Origin: Thermoleophilaceae bacterium | GTDB taxonomy: Bacteria > Actinomycetota > Thermoleophilia > Solirubrobacterales > Thermoleophilaceae | Length of the DNA: 64,000 bases | NCBI GenBank assembly: GCA_030446485.1 | Contig: JAUJNF010000003.1 | Coordinates: forward strand, 62,001-126,000 | Direction of reading: 5' to 3' | In this document: positions 50,638-60,105 of the stretch, piece after piece | How the letters are laid out: every line of letters starts with the position of its first letter | How positions within the stretch are numbered: the stretch's first letter is position 1 | Notes under the pieces: generated by a model | What the model was told of the DNA's origin: nothing | Database searches by the model: none | What the model saw: the letters and a program-made list of their open reading frames with translations, nothing else | Translations under genes and position numbers: made by a program

Positions 50638-52478
50638 TACTGCGTGGGAGGATCGACTGTGAGGGTGATCGTCTCCCCGCGCTCCGCGTCCGAACCGGCA
50701 CCCGGGTCTTGATCCACGACCGCCCCCTCGGGCTCGTTGCGGCCCGGGCCGACGAACACCACCTTGAAGCCGCGGCCGCGCAGAATGTCGGCCGCCTCAT
50801 CGCGGCCGCGCTCCGTCACCCGTGGGACGCGCACCGTGTCCGGCATCGGATCGACCGGGTCATCCGCCGGATCGTCCGCCGGATCCGGCTGCGGCGGCCC
50901 CGCCGACACCGTGATCACCACGCGCGCCCCCTCGTCCACCGACTCTCCGTCGGCCGGCGACTGCGCGATCACCCGGTCGATGGGCTCCTCCGAGTCCTCG
51001 ACCTCCACCTGCGGCGTCAGCCCGCGCTCGGTGAGCTGCTCCTCGGCGATCTCGCGCGTGAGCCCGACCACGTCCGGCACCCGCACCTGCTCAGGCCCGG
51101 AGCTCACGATCAGCTTCACCCGCGAGCCAATCGGCTTCTGCAGGGCGGCGGGAGGCTCGGTGCCGATCACCGAGCCCTCCGGCACGTCGTCGGAGGGGCG
51201 TCGCTCGATGGCGTCGTCGACCTTGAAGCCGGCGGCGGCGAGCCGCTTGCGGGCGGCATCGGGTGACAGGTTGCGTGTCAGGGGCACCGCGCGCGTGCCC
51301 GGGCCGGAGGAGACCGTGAGCGTCACGGTGGAGCCCTCCTCCGCCTCCTCGCGCGACTCGGGATCCTGGTCGATCACCTGACCGGCCGGCTCGGGGTCCT
51401 CCTGCCGCCGCACCCGCACCTCGAAGCCCGCGCGGTCGAGCGTGCGGGTGGCCGGCTCCACCTGCTGGCCCTCGACGCCCGGGACGGCCATCTCCTGCGG
51501 CCGGGTCAGCGCGTAGGCCACCGCGGCGGCCAGGGCGAGCAGCAGCAGGGCGAGCAGCACGAACGGCCAGCGGCGGCGGGGCTCCTCGGGCAGCGGCTCG
51601 TAGACCTCGTCGACCACCGGCGCGTACATGGCCGTGGCGCCCGGCTCGGTCATGGCCGCCTTGGCCGCCTCGAGGTCGGCCGCCAGCTCGTCGGCGCTGC
51701 CGTAGCGCTCGCCCGGGTCCTTGGCCAGGCAGCGCATCACCGCCGCCTCTAGGAGAGGGTGGATGTCCGGCCGGATCTCGGCGATCGGCACCGGGGGCTC
51801 GCTGAGGTGCTTGACGGCCACCGACACCGCGCTGCTCCCGTCGAAGGGCAGCCGGCCGGCCAGCATCTCGTACATCATCACTCCGATCGAGTAGAGATCG
51901 GAGGACGCGGTCACGCCGTGGCCCTGGGCCTGCTCGGGGGAGAGGTACTGCGCGGTGCCCATGATCGAGCCCGTCTCCGTGATCTCAGAGGCGCCGGCGC
52001 GGGCGATGCCGAAGTCGGTGACCTTGAGCGTGTCGTTGTCGTCGACGATCGCATTCTGGGGCTTGAGGTCGCGGTGGATCACTCCGCGGCGGTGGGCGAA
52101 GCCCGCGCCCACCGCGAGCTGCAGCCCGAAGTGCACGGCGCGCAGCTGCGACAGTGGGGCCTCGGCGGCCACGAGCTCCTTGAGCGTCCGCCCGGGGAGG
52201 TGCTCCATGGCGATGTAGTAGGTGCCGTCGTGGTCGCCGCGGTCGAACACGCTGACCACGTTCGGGTGCTGGAGCCCGGCCGCCGAGGAGGCCTCGCGCC
52301 GGAAGCGCTCCACGAAGTCGCGATCCTCGGCGAAGCGCCGGTGCAGCACCTTGAGGGCCACGCGGCGGCCGAGATGGGTGTCGTCTGCGAGGTAGACGTC
52401 GGCCATTCCGCCCGAGCCGATGCGGTCGAGGATCCGGTAGCGGCCGTCGACCATCGTGTCGTCGGTGACCTCAGCCAC
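50637..52478 (-). CDS. pknB: PASTA-domain Ser/Thr protein kinase
   Basis: This 613-residue kinase senses muropeptides or lipid II and phosphorylates wall-synthesis proteins. The kinase domain (about 10-275) has IGSGGMADVYLADD, VALKVLHRRF, HRDLKPQNAIV, DFGIARAG and GTAQYLSPEQA. One membrane helix (about 303-325) is followed by four PASTA repeats (about 330-610), each ending in a TVTLTVSSGP-like strand. The start overlaps the end of pbpA by eight bases. Its partners in this cluster are the phosphatase PstP and the FHA proteins. Confidence 0.95.
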   Translation of the reverse strand: MAEVTDDTMVDGRYRILDRIGSGGMADVYLADDTHLGRRVALKVLHRRFAEDRDFVERFRREASSAAGLQHPNVVSVFDRGDHDGTYYIAMEHLPGRTLKELVAAEAPLSQLRAVHFGLQLAVGAGFAHRRGVIHRDLKPQNAIVDDNDTLKVTDFGIARAGASEITETGSIMGTAQYLSPEQAQGHGVTASSDLYSIGVMMYEMLAGRLPFDGSSAVSVAVKHLSEPPVPIAEIRPDIHPLLEAAVMRCLAKDPGERYGSADELAADLEAAKAAMTEPGATAMYAPVVDEVYEPLPEEPRRRWPFVLLALLLLALAAAVAYALTRPQEMAVPGVEGQQVEPATRTLDRAGFEVRVRRQEDPEPAGQVIDQDPESREEAEEGSTVTLTVSSGPGTRAVPLTRNLSPDAARKRLAAAGFKVDDAIERRPSDDVPEGSVIGTEPPAALQKPIGSRVKLIVSSGPEQVRVPDVVGLTREIAEEQLTERGLTPQVEVEDSEEPIDRVIAQSPADGESVDEGARVVITVSAGPPQPDPADDPADDPVDPMPDTVRVPRVTERGRDEAADILRGRGFKVVFVGPGRNEPEGAVVDQDPGAGSDAERGETITLTVDPPTQ

Positions 52479-53916
52479 CGGACAGCACCTGCTCGATGAC
52501 CTGCTTGGCGAGCGGCGCCGCCGCCTGGCCGCCCGTCTCGTCCGCCGGCCGCTGCTCGAGGGTCACCGCGACTGCGATCTGAGGGTCCTCGATCGGGGCG
52601 AAGGCGATGAACCACGGCTGGTTGGCCGCGCCGCTCTGCACCTCCGCGGTGCCGGTCTTCCCGGCCACCGGCGTGCCGGCCAGCGCCGCCGCCGTGCCCG
52701 AGCCCTCCTCCACCACCCGGCTCATCATGGCCCCGAGAGCGCGCGCCGACTCCGGCTTCATCACCTGGGCCGACTGGTCCGGATCGACGCGGTCGCGCAC
52801 CCGCCCGTCGCGCGACACCACCCGCTCGATCAGCCGCGGCTTCATCAGCTTGCCGTCGTTGGCCACGGCGCCCGCCACCATCGCCATCTGCAGCGGCGTG
52901 ACCTGCAGCTTGTCCTGGCCGATGGCCATGCGCCCCACGTCGACCTCATCGTCGCCCGGCCCCAGCAGGTCGTTGCCGGCGAACTCGCCGCTGGCGGTCA
53001 GCTGCTCGGGCGGGTAGTCGATCGGCGGCTCGTCGTTGAAGCCGAAGCGCTCCATGTAGTCGAACATCGTGTCCTTGCCGAGCTGCTCCCCGACCTGAGC
53101 CCAGACGGTGTTCACCGAGTTGGTCAGCGCGTCGGTGAGCGTCGTGGGGCCAAAGTCCTGATTGCCGAAGTTCGCGAGCGGCACCCCGCTGATCGGCTTG
53201 CCGGTGTTGCCGTCGAGCACGGAGTCGGGCGTGAACCTGCCCGAGTCGAGCGCGGCGGCGGCGGTCACGACCTTGAACGTCGACCCGGGCGGGTAGCGGG
53301 CCTGGGTCGCGCGGTTGAAGATCGGCGATCCGTCCTGCCGGTTGAGCTCGGCGAAGCGATCGGGTACCTCGTTCGGATCGAAGTCGGGCAGGCTGGCCAT
53401 CACGCGTATGCGGCCGGTCTGCGGCTCGAGGGCCACGATCGAGCCCGGCCGCCCGGCCAGCGCGGCGAGCGCCGTACGCTGGGCCTCGGGATCGAGCGTG
53501 GTGCGCACATCGTCTCCCTCCTTCGCCACACCGCCCGTGATCTCCTCGATCAGCGTGTCGAACTCGTCGGTGCGGCCCACCAGCTCGTCGTTGCGCGACT
53601 TCTCCAGGCCCGAGCGCCCGCGCTCCACGAACGAGTAGCCGATCGCGTGCGCGAACAGCGAGCCCTCGGGGTATGCGCGCACGAAGCGCCGTGCGCCTCC
53701 CTCGCCCACCGGGACGCTCTCGGCGAGCCGGGTACGGCCGTCGCTGGCGAAGATGATCCCGCGCGGGATGCGCTGCTCCTCGAGCAGCGGACGGCGGTTG
53801 GCGGTGTTGTCCTCGAGCTCGTCGGCGCGGATCACCGACCACCACGACGAGAAGCCGACGAGCACGACGAACATGAGCACGAACAACGTGAACAGATGGG
53901 TGATCTGCCGGTTCAC
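52471..53916 (-). CDS. pbpA: Class B penicillin-binding protein PbpA
   Basis: This 481-residue D,D-transpeptidase works with the SEDS protein encoded just upstream. One N-terminal membrane helix (about 7-28) precedes a dimerisation region and the transpeptidase domain (about 150-480). The motifs are YPPGSTFKVV (catalytic Ser), SVNTVWAQ (SxN) and GKTGTAE (KTG). GTG 53916 overlaps the stop of the upstream gene (GTGA). The frame is open further up, but that is the antisense-free end of ftsW and not used. It is shorter than the MecA_N-type PBP at 9777 and lacks that domain. Confidence 0.94.
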   Translation of the reverse strand: MNRQITHLFTLFVLMFVVLVGFSSWWSVIRADELEDNTANRRPLLEEQRIPRGIIFASDGRTRLAESVPVGEGGARRFVRAYPEGSLFAHAIGYSFVERGRSGLEKSRNDELVGRTDEFDTLIEEITGGVAKEGDDVRTTLDPEAQRTALAALAGRPGSIVALEPQTGRIRVMASLPDFDPNEVPDRFAELNRQDGSPIFNRATQARYPPGSTFKVVTAAAALDSGRFTPDSVLDGNTGKPISGVPLANFGNQDFGPTTLTDALTNSVNTVWAQVGEQLGKDTMFDYMERFGFNDEPPIDYPPEQLTASGEFAGNDLLGPGDDEVDVGRMAIGQDKLQVTPLQMAMVAGAVANDGKLMKPRLIERVVSRDGRVRDRVDPDQSAQVMKPESARALGAMMSRVVEEGSGTAAALAGTPVAGKTGTAEVQSGAANQPWFIAFAPIEDPQIAVAVTLEQRPADETGGQAAAPLAKQVIEQVLSGG

Positions 53917-55448
53917 AGAAGGCCTCCCGACGGCTGCCGGCGGGCGTCCCGGCGCGCAAGGTCCGAGGCGCTCAACAGCAGGGCGAGCAGCACGAAGTTC
54001 GCGAGCAGCGAGCTTCCCCCCGCGGAGATGAAGGGCAGGGTCACGCCGGTGAGGGGAATGGCCTTCACGACGCCACCGACGATCACGAACACCTGCAGCG
54101 CGAACACCGCCGCGAGCCCGGTGGCGAGCAGCTTGGAGAACCCGTCCGAGGCGGTGATCGCCGTCTTGAAGCCCCGCGCCGCGAACAGCAGCGCCACCAG
54201 CACCACGCCGGCGGCCCCGAACAGCCCCACCTCGTTCACGATCACGGCGTAGATGAAGTCGGTGTGGGGCGCCGGGAGGATCGAGCACTTGTCGGGGAAG
54301 TCGGCGAGGTCCTCCTTCGCGCAACCGGGGAGCTGGATCAGGCTCTGCCCAAAGCCCTCCCCGAACAGGCCGCCGTCGGCCTGGGCGAAGAGCGACTGGC
54401 GAATCTGGTAGCCGGAGGCCTCGACGGCGGGTGCGAACGGGTCGAGCCAGGTGTCGAAGCGCTCTTCCACATGGCCGACGGTGCGGCCCATGAAGGTCGC
54501 CCCGCCGAGGAAGATGACCGTGCCAAAGGCGATGAACGACAGGCGCGAGGTGGCCACGTAGAGCAGCGCGAGGAAGCCGCCGAAGAACATGAGCGACGAG
54601 CCCAGGTCACGGATGAACACGAGCATCACCATGGCGAGCCCCCACACCAAGAGCAGCGGCCCGAAGTGCTTGAGCGAGGGGCGCTCGCGAACGAGGCCGA
54701 CGAGCACGCCCGCGAAGGCGGCGATCAGCAGGCTCGGCCAGACGGCGTAGTCGAGGACCAGGATGAGCACCGCCCCGAGGGCGAGTGCGGCGCCGAAGAG
54801 CGGGATCGACTGGCGCAGAGGTGGGGGCGAGAGCCGCCCGCGCAGCAGCGCCTCGCGGTTGTCGGTCAGGTAGCTCGCGAGGAATACGATGATCGCGAGC
54901 TTGGCGAACTCGGCGGGCTGGAACGCCAACGGGCCGATGTCCACGGCGAGGTAGGCGCCGTTCACCTGGCCGCCGATGCCCGGCACCCGCGGCATCACGA
55001 GCAGCACGATGCCGCCGATGGCGATCAGGTACCGGTAGCGCTCGAGCACGCGATGGTCGCGTAGGAAGAGCACGGTCGCGCAGAACAGCAGCAGGCCCAC
55101 CACGAACCACTGCGCCTGCTCGCGCGCGAGCTCCTCGTCGATGCGGTAGATCATCACCAGGCCGAACGCCGCGAGCAGCGCCGCGAGCGGGAACAGGTAG
55201 GGGTCGGCGTCGGGCAGGCGGGCGCGGATGAAGAGGTGTCCCAGCAGGCAGCAGCCGAGGAAGAAGGCCCCGTAGGTGAGCGTCACGGTGTCCACCGTCG
55301 CCGAGCGGGTGATCAGCACGGCCGTGAAGCCGGCGGTGACCAGCAGGGATACGGGCAGGAGCCCGAGGAGCTCGCGAGAGCGCGCGGACATGTCGCGGGC
55401 TACCTGCGGAGTCCGGGTGCCGAGCCGCGCGCCGTCATCCCGCCCCAC
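53913..55448 (-). CDS. ftsW: SEDS peptidoglycan glycosyltransferase FtsW/RodA
   Basis: This is a 511-residue protein from GTG 55448; ATG 55391 is an alternative. It has about twelve membrane helices. SEDS hallmarks include GPLAFQPAEFAKLAIIVFLA, RDLGSSLMFFGGFL with its Asp, YQIRQSLFAQADGGLFGEGF, HTDFIYAVIVNEVGL and the C-terminal GVTLPFISAGGSSL. It polymerises lipid II and pairs with PbpA. In this cluster order the mycobacterial counterpart is called RodA, so either name could apply. Confidence 0.93.
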   Translation of the reverse strand: MGRDDGARLGTRTPQVARDMSARSRELLGLLPVSLLVTAGFTAVLITRSATVDTVTLTYGAFFLGCCLLGHLFIRARLPDADPYLFPLAALLAAFGLVMIYRIDEELAREQAQWFVVGLLLFCATVLFLRDHRVLERYRYLIAIGGIVLLVMPRVPGIGGQVNGAYLAVDIGPLAFQPAEFAKLAIIVFLASYLTDNREALLRGRLSPPPLRQSIPLFGAALALGAVLILVLDYAVWPSLLIAAFAGVLVGLVRERPSLKHFGPLLLVWGLAMVMLVFIRDLGSSLMFFGGFLALLYVATSRLSFIAFGTVIFLGGATFMGRTVGHVEERFDTWLDPFAPAVEASGYQIRQSLFAQADGGLFGEGFGQSLIQLPGCAKEDLADFPDKCSILPAPHTDFIYAVIVNEVGLFGAAGVVLVALLFAARGFKTAITASDGFSKLLATGLAAVFALQVFVIVGGVVKAIPLTGVTLPFISAGGSSLLANFVLLALLLSASDLARRDARRQPSGGLL

Positions 55449-56754
55449 GCGTTCGTTCGAGCTGCCGCACCAGGTCCACGGCGTCGCCGCGGCCGCGCAG
55501 CTGGTGATCGAGCACCGCCTCGCGCTGGAGCCGCGGAACGTTGCGCGCGGGCACCGTGCTCGTGTGCTCCTCGGTGTAGAGCTCCACCCCGAACGGCGCC
55601 GAGTACGGCACGCCGCGGTACAGGGTCACGAGTCCCCGCTCGTCGGTGCCGAGGAAGTAGAACTGCCGGCTGCCCACGTAGAGCCCGGCGCCGAGCGCGG
55701 CCACGCACAGAAGGGCGAGCAGGCCGACGATCGGCCCCCGCCTGGCGAATCCCCGTCTCCTGGCGCCGTGCTCGAGCACCGGCCTGCCCCTCGGTGTCTC
55801 CGCGGGGTCGTGATCGCGGTCGGCGCCGGGGCGGATCCTCCGCACCTCGGTGGCACCGGCGGCGCGGGCTCGGGAGGCTGTGACCGGATCGATCACCGCC
55901 GTGGCACCCGGATTCGCGTGGGCCCCGGCCGAACGGCCCTCTGCCGCGGCCATCGCCGCTCGCACCTCGCCGGCGTCGATCTGGTCGACGCCCGTCTCCT
56001 GGCCGCTCAGCGTGTCCGGGGCGGCCGCCGCGGCGCTGTCCTGGCCCAGCCGGAAGAGGACCACCGTGATGTTGTCCTTGCCCCCACGCTCGTTGGCGGC
56101 GGCGATCAGCGCGTCGGCGCCGTCCTGGAGGGAGCTGCTGCCCTGGAGCACCGCGGCCAGCTGCTGCTCGGGCACCATCGCGGTCAGCCCGTCCGAGCAG
56201 AGCAGGTACACGTCGCCGTCGCGGCCGCGGCTCGTGAAGGTGTCGACCTTCACGTCGGGCTCCGGCCCGAGGGCGCGGGTGATGATCGCCCGTTGGGGAT
56301 GGTTCTCGGCGCTCTCGGGACTGATCTTCCCCCCCGCCACGAGCTCCTCCACCAGCGAGTGGTCGGTGGTCAGGCGCTCGAGCGCTCCGTCCCGCAGGCG
56401 GTAGAGGCGACTGTCGCCGACGTGGCCGGTGGCCACCTCGCCGTCGTCGACCATCACGGCGGTGAAGGTCGTGCCCATGCCGGCGCGCGACTCGTCCTCC
56501 TGGGCCAGCCGGTGAATGCTCCGGTTGGCGGCGCGGGCCACGGCGGCCAGCTGCTCCTCGGGAGGCGCGTCCGGGTCGCGATTGGAGGCGAAGGCCTCGA
56601 CCGCCATCCGCGACGCCACCTCGCCCGCTCGCGCGCCGCCCATGCCGTCGGCCACCGCGAACACCGGTGGCGACTCCAGGTACGAGTCCTCGTTGGTGCT
56701 CCGGTGGCGCCCGACGTCGGTGGCGCCGGCCCTTTCGACTATCTGGAGGCTCAC
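55435..56754 (-). CDS. pstP: PP2C-type Ser/Thr phosphatase PstP
   Basis: This 439-residue protein reverses the kinases of this cluster. The catalytic domain (about 1-240) has RSTNEDSY, FAVADGMGGARAGE, GHVGDSRLYRL, LLCSDGLTAMV and GGKDNITVVLF, giving the metal-binding Asp residues. A long disordered linker, one membrane helix (about 345-365) and a small external domain follow. It overlaps ftsW by 14 bases and follows fhaB by three, all in one operon. Confidence 0.95.
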   Translation of the reverse strand: MSLQIVERAGATDVGRHRSTNEDSYLESPPVFAVADGMGGARAGEVASRMAVEAFASNRDPDAPPEEQLAAVARAANRSIHRLAQEDESRAGMGTTFTAVMVDDGEVATGHVGDSRLYRLRDGALERLTTDHSLVEELVAGGKISPESAENHPQRAIITRALGPEPDVKVDTFTSRGRDGDVYLLCSDGLTAMVPEQQLAAVLQGSSSLQDGADALIAAANERGGKDNITVVLFRLGQDSAAAAAPDTLSGQETGVDQIDAGEVRAAMAAAEGRSAGAHANPGATAVIDPVTASRARAAGATEVRRIRPGADRDHDPAETPRGRPVLEHGARRRGFARRGPIVGLLALLCVAALGAGLYVGSRQFYFLGTDERGLVTLYRGVPYSAPFGVELYTEEHTSTVPARNVPRLQREAVLDHQLRGRGDAVDLVRQLERTRGAG

Positions 56755-56757
56755 GCG

Positions 56758-57246
56758 TTATTCCTCGTAGCGGTACTCCGTGTCGCCGATACGGACGCTG
56801 TCCTCCAGGTTGAGCCGCGCCGGCCCGCGGAGCCGGCGCCCGTTCAGGTACGTGCCGTTCGTGGAGCCCATGTCCTCGATATACATGAACTGGCCTCTCG
56901 ACAGGATGCGCGCGTGGACGGAGGAGGCGAAGGCGTCGTCGATCGTGATGTCGGCGGCGGGCGATCGCCCGATGGTGGCCCCCTCGCCGATCGGAAGCAC
57001 CGTGCCGGGCTCGTGGCCCATGGCCGACACCACGACCAGGCTGGGATCGACGCCCGCGCGCAGGTCGGGCGCCGCCGCGGCGCGCCGGTCCTCGGCTTCG
57101 ATCTGATCGGGGTCGAGCACGTCGGCGATGGGATTGCGCCTGAGGTCACGCAGGGCGCTGCGGGCCACGAAGAGCAGGAACAGGTAGAGCACGGCCAGGA
57201 AGCCGAACTTCAGCGACACGGCGACCGGCTCGTCGACGGGTGTCAC
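56758..57246 (-). CDS. fhaB: FHA-domain protein FhaB (FipA type)
   Basis: The 162-residue protein has an N-terminal membrane helix (about 10-30). A C-terminal FHA domain (about 80-160) carries ATIGRSPAADITIDD, ASSVHARI and MGSTNGTYLNG, the phosphothreonine-binding loops. It links the kinases to septal or wall synthesis. The start overlaps the end of fhaA by four bases. Confidence 0.94.
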   Translation of the reverse strand: MTPVDEPVAVSLKFGFLAVLYLFLLFVARSALRDLRRNPIADVLDPDQIEAEDRRAAAAPDLRAGVDPSLVVVSAMGHEPGTVLPIGEGATIGRSPAADITIDDAFASSVHARILSRGQFMYIEDMGSTNGTYLNGRRLRGPARLNLEDSVRIGDTEYRYEE

Positions 57247-58010
57247 GAGTCCACCTCGAAGGTCAGCCGCGAGGTGCCGATCGTGATCTCATCACCGGGC
57301 TGCAGCCCCGTCTCGCGCGTGCGGTGCCCGTTCACCTTCACGCCGTTGGTCGAGCCGAGGTCGGCCAGCACGAAGCCGCCCGCCTCCTGACGCACCTCGG
57401 CATGGTGGCGAGAGACGTTGGGGTCGTCGAGCGTCAGGTCGCAGTCGCGGCTGCGGCCGATGACGGTGCGGGCACCCGCGAGCATCGTGCGCTTGCCGGC
57501 TCCGGCGAGCACGGCGCGGCCGGTGGGGGCCGGCGCCACGAGGCGACGCGCCTCCCGATCGGGCGAGTACACCATCGTGTGGCCGAAGCCGGCCGCGGCC
57601 GCAGGGGACGGGGCCTCGTCGCCGGCGTCGTCCTCGCCGGGCGGCTCCAGCGGCATGGCCTGGATGCCGAACTCGCCGAGGCTGAGCCGCTCGTCGGTCT
57701 TGAAGTCGATCTGGGGACGAGTGAGCAGCGCCAGGCCCTCCTTGCGGGCGTGCTCGAGCAGGTAGTCGGAGAGCTCCTTCCTGAGGGCGGGCTCGTAGCT
57801 CGCGAAGCCCTCGCGGTCCTGCGGGGAGAGGAACACCGTGTAGCGGTTGGGCACGTACACCCGCGAGATCGAGACGGTCTGGTTCTCGTTCATCTCCTTG
57901 GCGAGCTTGCGTGCCAGCTCCACGGGTTGGACGTGCGACTTGAACGCGCGTCCGAACGTGCCCTCGACCAGGCCTTCGATCTTTGCCTCGAGGCTTCTGA
58001 GCACGCTCAC
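57243..58010 (-). CDS. fhaA: FHA-domain protein FhaA (DUF3662 type)
   Basis: The 255-residue protein has an N-terminal DUF3662 domain (about 1-120), starting with LRSLEAKIEGLVEGTFGRAF, and a linker of about 50 residues. The C-terminal FHA domain (about 175-255) has TVIGRSRDCDLTLDD, NVSRHHAEV and LGSTNGVKVNGH. In mycobacteria this protein binds phosphorylated partners in wall synthesis, including the flippase pseudokinase. It sits second in the operon, 12 bases after the polytopic kinase. Confidence 0.95.
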   Translation of the reverse strand: MSVLRSLEAKIEGLVEGTFGRAFKSHVQPVELARKLAKEMNENQTVSISRVYVPNRYTVFLSPQDREGFASYEPALRKELSDYLLEHARKEGLALLTRPQIDFKTDERLSLGEFGIQAMPLEPPGEDDAGDEAPSPAAAAGFGHTMVYSPDREARRLVAPAPTGRAVLAGAGKRTMLAGARTVIGRSRDCDLTLDDPNVSRHHAEVRQEAGGFVLADLGSTNGVKVNGHRTRETGLQPGDEITIGTSRLTFEVDS

Positions 58011-58022
58011 CGTACGGTCATC

Positions 58023-59975
58023 CTACGGAAAGACCTCGTCTGCAACGGGGGTTCTGGGCGGTGCGAGTGCCCACGCCGCGACGGCCACCAGAGCGCCGAT
58101 CACGGCCCCGGCCACCGCGCCACGAGCCGTCGCCAGCGGCACGTAGCCGTCGAGCAGGTCGCCCAGGGCACCGTGCACCACCACCACACCTGCCGCCCAC
58201 AGCGAGGCACCGCCGAGCACGACGGCCAGCGCACGCCGTCGCACCAGCGGGCCCGCCGCCACGGCGAGCCCCGCCCAGGCGAGGATCGTCACCGGCGCCG
58301 GCGACGTCACGAGGGGCAGCACCGCATGCTCGGCGGCGTCCGCCACCGACCGCTTCCACTCCGAGGCCGCGAGCGTGCCGTCGGGGGCGCCGAAGAGCAG
58401 CGCCTCGCCGCTGTGGGCCTCCGCGGCCGCCAGCCACAGGGCGCCCGCCGCCGCGCGCCCGGCGCGCCTCCGAACGGTGGTGGCAAGGCCCGCGGCGATC
58501 AGGTAGAGCGGAGCGAGGCCGATCGCACCGAGCAGCGGAGCGAGCGCCGGGAGCGACCACAGCACGCCCGCGCGCGGGAGGAGGACCGCCGTGGCGCCGA
58601 GCGTGGCGGCGAGCACGGCGGCGGTTCCGGCACGGTCGCCCTCGATCGCCAGCCAGCCCGTGACGGCGAGCGCGCCGGCGAGCCAGCCGATCCGCGGCAG
58701 CAGCAGCACCGCGAGCGCCACCGCTCCGGCCACCGCCGGCGCGGTCTCCGGGTTTGGCGAGAGCCGGTCGAAGGCCAGCAGCAGCAGGCCCGCGGCGGCG
58801 GCGGCCGCCAGTAGGCGTGGCGCGAGGCGGGCGACCGAGCGGTGGCGGCCCACCTGCGCGGCGGGCACGGGCCGCGCATTGCCTCCGAACGGCCGCCGGC
58901 CCCGCTCCTCGTAGCGGCGCCCGGGCCGGCCGGCCTCTCGCCATCGGCCCCCGGGGGGCGTCGGCGTCAGGCCGAAGCGCTCGAGCGTGCCCGGCTCGAC
59001 CAGCCCACCCTCGTCGGACAGCTCCTCGACCGGCTCCTCGAGCGCCCGGTTCAGCTCGGCGAGGCCGGGCCGGCGGCCGGGATCGGGATCCAGCGCCGCG
59101 TCGATCACGGCGCACAGACGCCTGGGCAGGTCGCGTCGGCGGGAGGCGAGCGACGGCAGGGGGCGGCCCACCCGGCGCGCGGTGGCCGCCGCGCCGCGGG
59201 CCCGCACCGGATTCTCGCCGCTGAAGCCCTCGTACAGCGTGAGGGCCAGCGCGTACACGTCCGCGGCCGGCCCGACGCGCTGGCCGTCGGCCTGCTCGGG
59301 GGCCATGTAGGCGAGCGTGCCCACCACGTCGCCGGTGTAGGTCAGGGGGTCGCCGCTCGCTAGGTGGGCGACGCCGAAGTCGGTGAGCTTGGCGAAGCCG
59401 GCGCCGGCGGCCGGTCCGCCCCCCGCAGGGGGCTCTCCCACGACCATCACGTTCGCCGGCTTGACGTCGCGGTGGATGACTCCGCTCGCGTGTGCGTACG
59501 CGAGCGCCTCGCACATCGCGATCCCGATGCGGGCCAGATCACGGTCCGACAGCGCCCCTTCGCGCAGCAGCTCGGCGAGCGTCGCACCGCGCACGAGCTC
59601 GGACACCAGGTAGACGGCGTTCTCGTCGCGCCCAAGCTCGAACAGGGCGACGATGCCGGGGTGGTTCATCCGCGCCGCCACGCGGGCCTCGCGCTCGGCG
59701 CGCTCGATGCCGGGACCGTTCTCGTCCGACGGGATGATCTTCAGGGCCACCTCGCGCTCGAGGTGCTCGTCCCACGCCAGCCACACCGCGCCGTGGCCCC
59801 CCGCGCCCAGTCGCCGCTGCGCGCGGTAGCGGCCGAGCGCCAGCGAGGCCTCCCTGCCGGTCGCAAGGGGCACGGTGGCGGACCGGTCGACCGCCACGGG
59901 TGGGTCCGCGGCGGCGCCGAACCGCTCGGTCGCGGGCTCCTCGTCGAGCCGTCGGGTGGTCAGGTGGCGTTCCAC
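58023..59975 (-). CDS. Ser/Thr protein kinase with polytopic membrane C-terminus
   Basis: The protein has about 650 residues from GTG 59975; the frame is open to 60044. The kinase domain (about 45-300) has LGAGGHGAVWLAWD, VALKIIPSDE, HRDVKPANVMVV, DFGVAHLAS and GTLAYMAPEQA. A basic, Arg-rich linker (about 330-400) precedes eight or so membrane helices (about 405-645) in place of the usual single anchor and PASTA repeats. No external sensor domain is visible, so it may sense membrane state. It opens the wall/division operon, divergent from the gene at 60106. Confidence 0.9.
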   Translation of the reverse strand: MERHLTTRRLDEEPATERFGAAADPPVAVDRSATVPLATGREASLALGRYRAQRRLGAGGHGAVWLAWDEHLEREVALKIIPSDENGPGIERAEREARVAARMNHPGIVALFELGRDENAVYLVSELVRGATLAELLREGALSDRDLARIGIAMCEALAYAHASGVIHRDVKPANVMVVGEPPAGGGPAAGAGFAKLTDFGVAHLASGDPLTYTGDVVGTLAYMAPEQADGQRVGPAADVYALALTLYEGFSGENPVRARGAAATARRVGRPLPSLASRRRDLPRRLCAVIDAALDPDPGRRPGLAELNRALEEPVEELSDEGGLVEPGTLERFGLTPTPPGGRWREAGRPGRRYEERGRRPFGGNARPVPAAQVGRHRSVARLAPRLLAAAAAAGLLLLAFDRLSPNPETAPAVAGAVALAVLLLPRIGWLAGALAVTGWLAIEGDRAGTAAVLAATLGATAVLLPRAGVLWSLPALAPLLGAIGLAPLYLIAAGLATTVRRRAGRAAAGALWLAAAEAHSGEALLFGAPDGTLAASEWKRSVADAAEHAVLPLVTSPAPVTILAWAGLAVAAGPLVRRRALAVVLGGASLWAAGVVVVHGALGDLLDGYVPLATARGAVAGAVIGALVAVAAWALAPPRTPVADEVFP

Positions 59976-60105
59976 ATCAGATTCGGAGTTCCCCTCTGGG
60001 GCGCGTCCCCCTGCCGCGACGCGGTCGCGGCAGTCGGGTGCCAACCGGTACAGGATGCATACTCGCGGTCAGCGTGACGAGCTACAGCCGCTAGTTTCCG
60101 GGCGC

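Noticed and set aside
55276-58814. Very long plus-strand frames opposite pstP, fhaB, fhaA and the kinase
   Set aside because: They are antisense to a conserved operon with all motifs intact on the minus strand.
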